Below, one piece after another: positions 58,648 through 64,000 of a stretch of 64,000 nucleotides of DNA. The stretch is from contig NZ_CP039424.1 in the NCBI RefSeq assembly GCF_005877055.1, forward strand, positions 1,178,001 to 1,242,000, written 5' to 3'. The stretch's first letter is position 1, and the number at the start of each line of letters is the position of its first letter. A program made the position numbers and the translations under genes. This DNA comes from Citricoccus sp. SGAir0253 (GTDB lineage: Bacteria > Actinomycetota > Actinomycetes > Actinomycetales > Micrococcaceae). The notes beneath the pieces were generated by a model. It was not told the DNA's origin, made no database searches, and was given only the letters and a program-made list of their open reading frames with translations.

Positions 58648-59444
58648 GCGGCCAGCCCCTGCCCACGCCCGCCGAGGTCGCCGCCACGCACGGCTGGCGC
58701 CGCGTGCTGGCCTTCGGCGCGCACCCGGACGACCTGGACTTCGGTGCGGCCGCGACGGTGGCCGGGCTGACGCGGGCGGGCGTCGAGGTCACCTACTGCG
58801 TGATGACGGACGGGGATGCCGGCGGCTTCGAGGCCGAAGACCACCACACCATCACCACCCGGCGCCAGCAGGAGCAGCGCGACGCCGCCGCCCTGCTGGG
58901 CGTGCGCGACGTCGAGTTCCTGGGGGAGCGGGACGGCTACCTCGAGCCCACCCATGCGGTCATCGAGCAGGTGGTCGCGCGCATGCGGCGCCACCGGCCC
59001 GACGCGGTGCTGGCGATGCACCCCGAGCGGGACTGGGACCGGCTCCAGCGCTCGCACCCCGACCACCTGGCCGTGGGCGAGGCGGTGGTGCGGGCGTCCT
59101 ACCCGGCCGTGGAGAACCCCTTCGCCTACCCCCGGCTCGCCGAGCAGGGCCTGGAGGCCTACCGGTTGCCCTGGCTCGTGCTCTACGGCGGCCCGGCGGC
59201 CCGGACCAACCTGGTCGTGGACGTCACGGGCGCCGAGCAGGACAAGCTGCGGGCCCTGCGCCACCACGTCTCCCAGCACCCGGACGTGCCCAGGATGGAG
59301 GCCTTCGTGCTCCGGGGCATGGCGGAGCTGCACCGCCGGTGGAGCGGGCCGGGGGCGGCGGCCGGCGAGGACGCCCCGGAGCGCTACGCCGAGGGGTTCC
59401 ACCTCGTGGCCGTCAACGACGCGAGCACCATCAGCGGCTTCTGA
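58644..59444 (+). CDS. PIG-L-family N-acetyl-sugar deacetylase
   Basis: A 266-residue zinc hydrolase. The zinc and catalytic motif is FGAHPDDLDFGAA (AHPDD), with the second ligand His in RSHPDHLAVGE. This is the LmbE/PIG-L fold of MshB and mycothiol-conjugate amidase, typical of mycothiol-making actinobacteria. Which of these substrates it uses cannot be told from the motifs alone. GTG 58644 overlaps the htrA stop codon by 4 bases, so the two are cotranscribed, an unusual partnership. Confidence 0.88.
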   Translation: MSGQPLPTPAEVAATHGWRRVLAFGAHPDDLDFGAAATVAGLTRAGVEVTYCVMTDGDAGGFEAEDHHTITTRRQQEQRDAAALLGVRDVEFLGERDGYLEPTHAVIEQVVARMRRHRPDAVLAMHPERDWDRLQRSHPDHLAVGEAVVRASYPAVENPFAYPRLAEQGLEAYRLPWLVLYGGPAARTNLVVDVTGAEQDKLRALRHHVSQHPDVPRMEAFVLRGMAELHRRWSGPGAAAGEDAPERYAEGFHLVAVNDASTISGF

Positions 59445-59473
59445 GCCCCGGGCCGGCCCCCCGTCGCCCGGCG

Positions 59474-59501
59474 GTCACTCGGCGGGGGTCACTCGGCGGG
59501 G
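59474..59501. repeat. 14-bp tandem duplication across a stop codon
   Basis: GTCACTCGGCGGGG occurs twice head to tail. Each copy contains a TGA on the minus strand in the same relative place; the copy at 59488-59501 supplies the stop codon of the sigma/anti-sigma fusion gene and the other lies just beyond it. Confidence 0.85.
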
Positions 59502-61033
59502 GCCGGCGGCGGGGTATTGGGACGCCCGCCGTAGACCGGGCCCTGGGTCACCTGGTGGACGAGGTCCACGGAGCCGAGGGGCGCCGACGTCGGGGTCTCG
59601 GAGCCGCCCTCCGGCTCCTCGGTGACCACGAGCTCCGCGTACCGCACGACGCCGCGGAAGGTGACGGGATCGGCCAGGTCCGCGGCGTCGTGCGTGCCGA
59701 GGCTGCTCGGCGCCGACCCGTCGGAGGGCATCAGCCACAACTGGTACTCCCGGTCCTCGCCCGGCTCCGGCACCCCGGCGAAGGTCACGTACGCCATGTC
59801 CCGCTCCTTGGACACGTGGCCCTGCATGGAGCCCCCCTGCGCCAGGGCGACGGGCTGCGTGGTGAACGAGTCCTCGGCCCCGTCCACCCGCGCCACGATG
59901 TCCGGGCCCACGACCAGGCGCACGATGAGCCACAGCCCCAGGGCGATCACGAGGGCGCCGGCCGTGGGCAGCGCCCACCCGGGCATCCGGCGCGCCGCGG
60001 TCCCCCCGTTGCCACCGGCGGGCCCGGAGGGACCGAGCCCGTCCACGAGCCCCATGCCCACGTCCTGGGCGGGCAGCCGGTGCAGCAGCTCGTCCAGCAG
60101 GTACGACGGCGGCTCGTGCGCCAGCCCCCGGAAGGCCCACGTCACGGTGCGGCGGGCGCTCTCCACGCGGGCCCGCCACAGCGTGGTGAACTCCGGGCCC
60201 TGGCGGGTCACGAAGCGCTCGAGCTCCTCGCGCTCGGACTCCTCGAGCGCGTCGAGGGCCGCGATGTCCGCCCACTCCCGGGCCAGGCCGTTCTCCAGGT
60301 CCTGGCTGAGGTTGAGGGTGAAGTTGCGCGGCGTGCCGGTGCGCGCGGCGATCTCCGGGGTCACGGCGCGCAGCATGACGGGGTCCTCCTCGCCCGCGCG
60401 GCCGAGGTACTTCTCCTGGTAGCGCTTGGAGACCCGCTGGACGGCGTCGCGCAGCCGGGACTTCACGGTGGGCACCGCGACCCCCAGCTCCTCGGCCACC
60501 TGGCGGTAGGTCCGCCCGCCCGCCCACGCCAGGTCGAGGGCGTCGAACTGGGCGGGGGTCAGGACCGAGAGCACGGTGGAGGGCCTGCGGCGGCGCCCGG
60601 TCACCGGCCCGGCGTTCTCGGGCAGCAGCCCGGTCCCGCGGCCGGGCAGGGAGTCGGAGCGCAGCAGCCGCGTCATCGTGCGGTGGGCCAGGGCCTCGAG
60701 CCAGCACAGCACGGCCCGGTGCCGGGCGCGGGCGGACTCGTCGTCGAAGCGTTCCTCCGGGGCGGCGTCCCACACCTGCAGGTAGGTCAGCACCGTGGCC
60801 TCGGCAGCGTCCTCCTCCGAGGCGAAGACGGCGCGCGCCAGCCCGTGGACCCAGGGGGCGGTCTCGTCGTAGAACGCCGAGAACGAGGCCCGGTCGCCCT
60901 CCCCGGCCAGGCGCAGCAGGTCATCGAGCCCGGGCAGCGAGGAGTCCGGCCCGAGGGGCGACGGCGCGGACGGGAGGGTCTCCGCGTCCGGCGTCGACGG
61001 GCGGTGGGGCAGTCCGGTGGCGCGCTTTTCCAT
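59489..61033 (-). CDS. ECF sigma factor fused to RskA-like anti-sigma factor
   Basis: A single 514-residue frame joins a transcription factor and its inhibitor. Residues about 38-90 are sigma region 2 (LLRLAGEGDRASFSAFYDET, AEATVLTYLQVWD). Residues about 155-205 are sigma region 4, with the recognition helix TYRQVAEELGVAVPTVKSRL. Residues about 245-320 resemble the RskA cytoplasmic anti-sigma domain (REWADIAALDALEESEREEL), without zinc ligands. One membrane helix (354-376) is followed by an extracellular RskA-type domain (about 385-475; AYVTFAGVPEPGEDREYQLW). In M. tuberculosis SigK and RskA are separate adjacent genes. Nothing suggests a sequencing error: frame and codon use are continuous. 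An internal ATG (codon 220) has its own strong ribosome-site match. The predicted state is a membrane-tethered, silent sigma factor, released by cutting. Confidence 0.88.
   Translation of the reverse strand: MEKRATGLPHRPSTPDAETLPSAPSPLGPDSSLPGLDDLLRLAGEGDRASFSAFYDETAPWVHGLARAVFASEEDAAEATVLTYLQVWDAAPEERFDDESARARHRAVLCWLEALAHRTMTRLLRSDSLPGRGTGLLPENAGPVTGRRRRPSTVLSVLTPAQFDALDLAWAGGRTYRQVAEELGVAVPTVKSRLRDAVQRVSKRYQEKYLGRAGEEDPVMLRAVTPEIAARTGTPRNFTLNLSQDLENGLAREWADIAALDALEESEREELERFVTRQGPEFTTLWRARVESARRTVTWAFRGLAHEPPSYLLDELLHRLPAQDVGMGLVDGLGPSGPAGGNGGTAARRMPGWALPTAGALVIALGLWLIVRLVVGPDIVARVDGAEDSFTTQPVALAQGGSMQGHVSKERDMAYVTFAGVPEPGEDREYQLWLMPSDGSAPSSLGTHDAADLADPVTFRGVVRYAELVVTEEPEGGSETPTSAPLGSVDLVHQVTQGPVYGGRPNTPPPAPAE
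60376..60391 (-). promoter_or_regulatory. Possible internal ribosome site between sigma and anti-sigma halves
   Basis: On the minus strand GAGGAGGA (60391 to 60384) lies seven bases before an in-frame ATG (60376-60374, codon 220). Starting there would give a 295-residue free anti-sigma protein with no sigma part. The bases also encode Glu-Glu-Asp, so chance is possible. Confidence 0.4.
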
Positions 61034-61042
61034 GATGCCCCC

Positions 61043-61048
61043 AGCATA
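61043..61048 (-). promoter_or_regulatory. -10 box of the sigma/anti-sigma gene
   Basis: TATGCT (61048 to 61043, minus strand) ends nine bases before ATG 61033, giving a leader of at most about two bases. No ECF-type -35/-10 pair is evident, so autoregulation cannot be read from the sequence. Confidence 0.45.
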
Positions 61049-61143
61049 GGAAGTCACCCCGGACGCGACGCGCTGCCACGCGGTTCGTGACCGCCCCGCA
61101 ACACGCGCCGTAACACGGGCCGCACCCGGGGGCCGGGCGGGGC

Positions 61144-61746
61144 TCAGCCGGCGCCGGCGAACCCGTGCTGGCGCCAGGCCTCGAACACGGCGATGGACGC
61201 CGAGTTGGCCAGGTTCAGCGAGCGACGGGACGGCTGCATGGGCAGCCGCACGCGCGCGGTGACGTTCGGGTCGGCCAGCACCCCGTCCGGCAGCCCGGTG
61301 GACTCGCGGCCGAACAGCAGCACGTCGCCGGGGGAGTACCGCACGTCGGTGTACAGGGTCTCCCCGCGGGAGGTGAACGCGAACACGCGCGCCGGCAGCA
61401 GGGTCGCCCACGCGGCCTCGAGGGTGGGGTGCACGGTGAGCACGGCCAGGTCGTGGTAGTCCAGTCCGGCACGGCGCAGCTTGGCGTCCGAGAAGTCGAA
61501 GCCGACCGGCTCCACGAGGTGCAGCTCCGCGCCGGTGATGGCCGCGAGCCGGATCGCGTTGCCGGTGTTGCCGGGGATCTCGGGGGAGTGGAAGAGGATG
61601 CGGAAGCCCGGGGTCCCGGGGGCCGGGGCCCGGGAGGCGCCCACGTGCGGGTTGGTCCCGGCGTCGCCGCCCGTCGTCGCCGCGCGCTCGCGGGGCCCAC
61701 GAGGGCCGGAGGGGTCGGGGGGATCGAGGGGGGAGGCGGGGACCAT
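61144..61746 (-). CDS. trmL: tRNA (cytidine(34)-2'-O)-methyltransferase
   Basis: A 200-residue SPOUT methyltransferase. The core starts at RILFHSPEIPGNTGNAIRLA and shows the knot motifs LLFGRESTGLPDGVL and the C-terminal MQPSRRSLNLANSASIAVFE, which define TrmL (YibK). It modifies the wobble base of certain tRNAs. The first 47 residues are a Pro/Arg-rich extension absent from E. coli TrmL. ATG 61746 follows TACGAT by six bases, which supports this long form. Upstream of the sigma fusion gene on the same strand, 110 bases apart. Confidence 0.92.
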   Translation of the reverse strand: MVPASPLDPPDPSGPRGPRERAATTGGDAGTNPHVGASRAPAPGTPGFRILFHSPEIPGNTGNAIRLAAITGAELHLVEPVGFDFSDAKLRRAGLDYHDLAVLTVHPTLEAAWATLLPARVFAFTSRGETLYTDVRYSPGDVLLFGRESTGLPDGVLADPNVTARVRLPMQPSRRSLNLANSASIAVFEAWRQHGFAGAG

Positions 61747-61752
61747 CCGTCC

Positions 61753-61758
61753 ATCGTA
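61753..61758 (-). promoter_or_regulatory. -10 box of trmL
   Basis: TACGAT (61758 to 61753, minus strand) ends six bases before ATG 61746; no ribosome-binding site between. Confidence 0.5.
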
Positions 61759-61802
61759 GGGCGCGGCGCCCCGGCGCTCGGTCCTGCGCCCCGGGTGACG
61801 GC

Positions 61803-62771
61803 TCAGTACATGGCACCCAGCAACCGGGCGAGCACCCGGCGGTCCACCCGCCGCGCGTCCGGGCCCGCGCCCAGGAACATCTTGACGTCGCGGCCGAACT
61901 GCACGGCGTTGCCCGGCGGGTCCGTGAGGAAGTCCGCGTGGGTGCCCGTGGCGCGGCGGCGGTCCAGCTGGATGACGGGGGCGTGGGGGTTGTCGTCGGG
62001 GCCGAGCACGAGGATGAACCCGCCGACGGTGCAGTCGGGGAAGGCCCGCTGGAGGGCGACCATGGCGGGGGCGAGCGAGGGCGGGCTGACGCGCCGGTCA
62101 CCGAGCAGCAGCTCGGCCCCGTCCCACCGGTAGGCGCCGTCCGGGACCTGGAGCGAGCCGATGACGGCCAACCGCTCCCCGCACAGCACCACGTGGTCGA
62201 TGGCCCCGGAGTTCATCCGGCCGAACCGCAGGTCCAGCCCCGTCACCAGCCGTGCGGCGGGCAGGGCGGACAGCACGTGGGCCTGCAGGACGCGGATGGT
62301 CCGGGCCTCGCGCACGAGGCGGTGGCCGGAGGAGAGCAGCCCCCGCCGCCGGGGCGCCCCGTGCACCTGCTGGGCGCTGCGCAGCGGGTCGAGGACGGCG
62401 GCCTGGTCCAGCGGCGGGTCGTAGTCCACGGTGCCCCGGGCGCCGGCCGGTCCCGGCGCGGTGCCGGCGCGCGCCGTCGCCCGCGCGGCCGGACGCGCTC
62501 CCGCTGGCGGCCGACCGGTCCCGGGAGCCGCCTCGGCGGGGCTGCGGGCCGCGGCGGCCGCGAAGGACCGGTCGTAGTCCCGCCGGGCCCCGGGGTCTCC
62601 CACGAGCTCCCAGGCCAGGCTCACGCGGCGGAACTCGGCGGCGTCCCCGCCGTAGTCTGGGTGCGTGCGCCGCGCGGCCCGGCGCCAGGCCGCCTTGAGC
62701 GTGGCGGTGTCGGCGTCGAAGGCCACGCCGAGGATCTCGTAGGCGGAGGGCCCGGACCGGTTCGCGTTCAC
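61803..62771 (-). CDS. J-domain protein of unknown function
   Basis: A 322-residue protein. The first 70 residues are a DnaJ domain (SAYEILGVAFDADTATLKAA, then RRTHPDYGGD with the HPD that stimulates DnaK). A Pro/Ala-rich linker follows. The last 200 residues (LVTGLDLRFGRMNSGAIDHV, AVIGSLQVPDG, MVALQRAFPDCTVGGFILVL) form an uncharacterised domain, with the fold of the NERD/restriction-like group possible but unproven. There is no zinc finger or standard DnaJ C-terminal domain, so this is a specialised co-chaperone. The GTG 62771 start is preferred (eight bases after TACGCT); GTG 62777 is also in frame. Confidence 0.78.
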   Translation of the reverse strand: MNANRSGPSAYEILGVAFDADTATLKAAWRRAARRTHPDYGGDAAEFRRVSLAWELVGDPGARRDYDRSFAAAAARSPAEAAPGTGRPPAGARPAARATARAGTAPGPAGARGTVDYDPPLDQAAVLDPLRSAQQVHGAPRRRGLLSSGHRLVREARTIRVLQAHVLSALPAARLVTGLDLRFGRMNSGAIDHVVLCGERLAVIGSLQVPDGAYRWDGAELLLGDRRVSPPSLAPAMVALQRAFPDCTVGGFILVLGPDDNPHAPVIQLDRRRATGTHADFLTDPPGNAVQFGRDVKMFLGAGPDARRVDRRVLARLLGAMY

Positions 62772-62779
62772 GGTCACCC

Positions 62780-62785
62780 AGCGTA
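62780..62785 (-). promoter_or_regulatory. -10 box of the J-domain gene
   Basis: TACGCT (62785 to 62780, minus strand) ends eight bases before GTG 62771. Confidence 0.45.
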
Positions 62786-62846
62786 CCGGCGGCCCGGACC
62801 GGTCCGCGGCGCTCCCCCCGTCGCGCTCGACGGGGCGCCCGCCGGG

Positions 62847-62852
62847 CACAAT
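62847..62852 (+). promoter_or_regulatory. -10 box of the diacylglycerol-kinase-like gene
   Basis: CACAAT ends six bases before ATG 62859, with no ribosome-binding site. It is divergent from the J-domain gene's -10, about 65 bases away. Confidence 0.5.
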
Positions 62853-62858
62853 GGCCGC

Positions 62859-63998
62859 ATGAGCCGACCGCCGCGGACCGGTGCGCCACACCCTGCCGAA
62901 CGACCCCTCGTGCTGCTGTGCGTGAACCCGGCCTCGGGGCGCGGCCGGGGGGCCGGCGCGGGGGCGGAGGCGGCCGCCCGGCTGCGCAGCGGCGGGGCCG
63001 ACGTCGAGGTGCTGGCCGTCCCGCGCGCCGGCGGGGGCGTGCCCGCCGAGGGGTACGCGAGGGCGCTGGCGGAGCGGTTGGCCGCGGCCCGGGGGGCCGG
63101 GGCGCCGACCGCGGCGCCGGACGCCGTCGTCGTGGTCGGCGGGGACGGCATGGTGCACGTGACGGCGAACGTCCTCGCGGGCACCTCGATCCCGCTCGGG
63201 CTCGTGCCGGCCGGGACGGGCAACGACATCGCCCGCTCCCTCGGCTGCGCGGACGGAGACATCGGCGCCGCCGTCGAGCGCGTCCTGCGCTCCTTGCGCC
63301 TCCCGCCGCGACGGATCGACCTGGCCCGGGTGGAGCTGGCCCCGCTGCCGGGGGCGGTGCCGACCGGGCCGGAGTTCACGGGCGACGCGGACGGCCCGGG
63401 ACGGGGCCGCGTCCGCCGCCACGTGGTGGCCGGTGTGGACGTGGCCTTCGACGCCGCGGTGACGGCGCGGGCCAACCGGATGCGCCGGCCCCGCGGCCGC
63501 GCCCGGTACGTGCTCGCCGTCCTCGCCGAACTGCCGCGCCACCGCCCCGCCCGGCTGCGCATCACGCTCGAGGGCCCCGACGGACCGGCGCGGCTGGCCG
63601 GCCCGGCGTTCCTGTTCGCGGTGATGAACGGGCGCTTCATCGGCGGCGGCATGGAGGTCACCCCGGGGTCCCGGCCGGACGACGGCGTCCTGGAGGCCTT
63701 CCTCGTCCGGCCCCTGCCTGCCGCGCGGTTCCTGCGCCTGTTCCCGCGGGTCTTCACCGGGGCCCACGCCGGCCTGCCGGAGGTGGACATCCGCCGGACA
63801 CGCGCGGTGCGCATCGAGGCGGAGCCGCCCGCGCGTCCGGCCGGGCGCCGGGCGGGGCGCCGCTCGGGGGAGCCGCCGGTCCTGCACGGCGACGGCGAGC
63901 CCCTCGGCCGGCTGCCCGCCACCGTCACGGTGGACCCCGGCGCGCTCGCGGTCCTCGACGACGGCGGCGCGGGCCTCGCTCCTACACTGGAGCCATGA
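62859..63998 (+). CDS. Diacylglycerol kinase catalytic-domain lipid kinase
   Basis: A 379-residue lipid kinase of the DagK/YegS family. The nucleotide loop VVVVGGDGMVHVTANVLAGT and the lipid-kinase signature LGLVPAGTGNDIARSLG are clear, as are NPASGRGRG at the N-terminus and MNGRFIGGGMEVTPGSRPDDG in the C-terminal beta domain. It phosphorylates diacylglycerol or a similar lipid at the inner membrane face. Around residue 155-190 is an extra loop, and the end (from about 310) is Arg/Pro-rich. Its stop codon overlaps the ATG of the next gene. Confidence 0.9.
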   Translation: MSRPPRTGAPHPAERPLVLLCVNPASGRGRGAGAGAEAAARLRSGGADVEVLAVPRAGGGVPAEGYARALAERLAAARGAGAPTAAPDAVVVVGGDGMVHVTANVLAGTSIPLGLVPAGTGNDIARSLGCADGDIGAAVERVLRSLRLPPRRIDLARVELAPLPGAVPTGPEFTGDADGPGRGRVRRHVVAGVDVAFDAAVTARANRMRRPRGRARYVLAVLAELPRHRPARLRITLEGPDGPARLAGPAFLFAVMNGRFIGGGMEVTPGSRPDDGVLEAFLVRPLPAARFLRLFPRVFTGAHAGLPEVDIRRTRAVRIEAEPPARPAGRRAGRRSGEPPVLHGDGEPLGRLPATVTVDPGALAVLDDGGAGLAPTLEP

Positions 63999-64000
63999 CC
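63983..64000 (+). CDS. Start of a further gene, truncated by the window edge
   Basis: TACACT (63983-63988) stands six bases before ATG 63995, the same leaderless arrangement as elsewhere, and the ATG overlaps the kinase stop codon (ATGA). Only ATG and the next three bases (ACC) are in the window, so the product is unknown. The feature includes the -10 box, since two codons alone carry no information. Confidence 0.45.

Noticed and set aside
1-64000. CRISPR array, prophage, insertion sequence or integrated element
   Set aside because: No regularly spaced repeats, integrase, transposase or phage genes; codon use and gene order are uniform throughout.

Overview
This window reads as a piece of a very high-GC actinobacterial chromosome, most likely from the Micrococcales and probably the Micrococcaceae (Kocuria/Micrococcus/Arthrobacter relatives). 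The evidence is the extreme third-position GC, the frequent GTG starts, the coproporphyrin-type heme pathway (HemQ and a Cys-rich ferrochelatase), the AdnAB helicase-nuclease, and gene order recalling Mycobacterium tuberculosis loci (methyltransferase / anti-sigma / TatB, and the Rv3193c-Rv3202c and Rv3208-Rv3211 neighbourhoods). The genus cannot be fixed from the sequence alone. I see no phage, transposon, plasmid or CRISPR material; this is core chromosome.

Layout. 1-7.4 kb: truncated O-methyltransferase, a zinc-finger anti-sigma-like membrane protein with no sigma gene beside it, tatB, and a minus-strand operon (MgtE_N/CBS protein, DUF1003 protein, Mrp ATPase), then a stress-protein-17M-like membrane protein. 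7.5-16.6 kb: Xaa-Pro aminopeptidase, PHP phosphoesterase, orphan DNA methyltransferase, DEAD-box RNA helicase, RNB ribonuclease, pterin dehydratase/glyoxalase fusion, DUF3107 and a TetR regulator. 16.7-28.6 kb: an almost complete heme cluster, hemA divergent from hemE-cgoX-hemQ-cpfC-hemC-hemD, then hemB-hemL, with a NYN/LOTUS protein between them. 28.7-31.3 kb: metNIQ methionine importer. 31.5-45.2 kb: DNA repair and nucleotide genes (DEDDh exonuclease, alkyltransferase-like protein, adnA-adnB, a kinase-like protein, nudC, uvrD2). 45.2-53.2 kb: ThiF-like protein, DUF45 metallopeptidase, DUF2342 protein, PDZ-Lon secreted protease, giant UPF0182 membrane protein. 53.5-64 kb: initiator tRNA-fMet, PspA, TPM-domain membrane protein, HtrA protease, PIG-L deacetylase, a sigma-factor/anti-sigma-factor fusion protein, TrmL, a J-domain protein, a diacylglycerol-kinase-like protein, and the first bases of another gene.

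The genes fit together as housekeeping modules: heme supply from glutamyl-tRNA to coproheme and heme, double-strand-break processing (AdnAB, UvrD2, exonuclease), cell-envelope stress response (PspA, TPM protein, HtrA, PDZ-Lon protease, anti-sigma proteins) and methionine uptake.

Two things stand out. First, the gene at 59489-61033 encodes in one frame an ECF sigma factor (regions 2 and 4), a SigK/RskA-like anti-sigma domain, one membrane helix and an extracellular RskA-type domain, with a strong ribosome-binding-like sequence before an internal ATG exactly between the two halves. Second, about twenty genes have a -10-like hexamer six to ten bases before the start codon, which predicts widespread leaderless transcription and helps fix many start codons.
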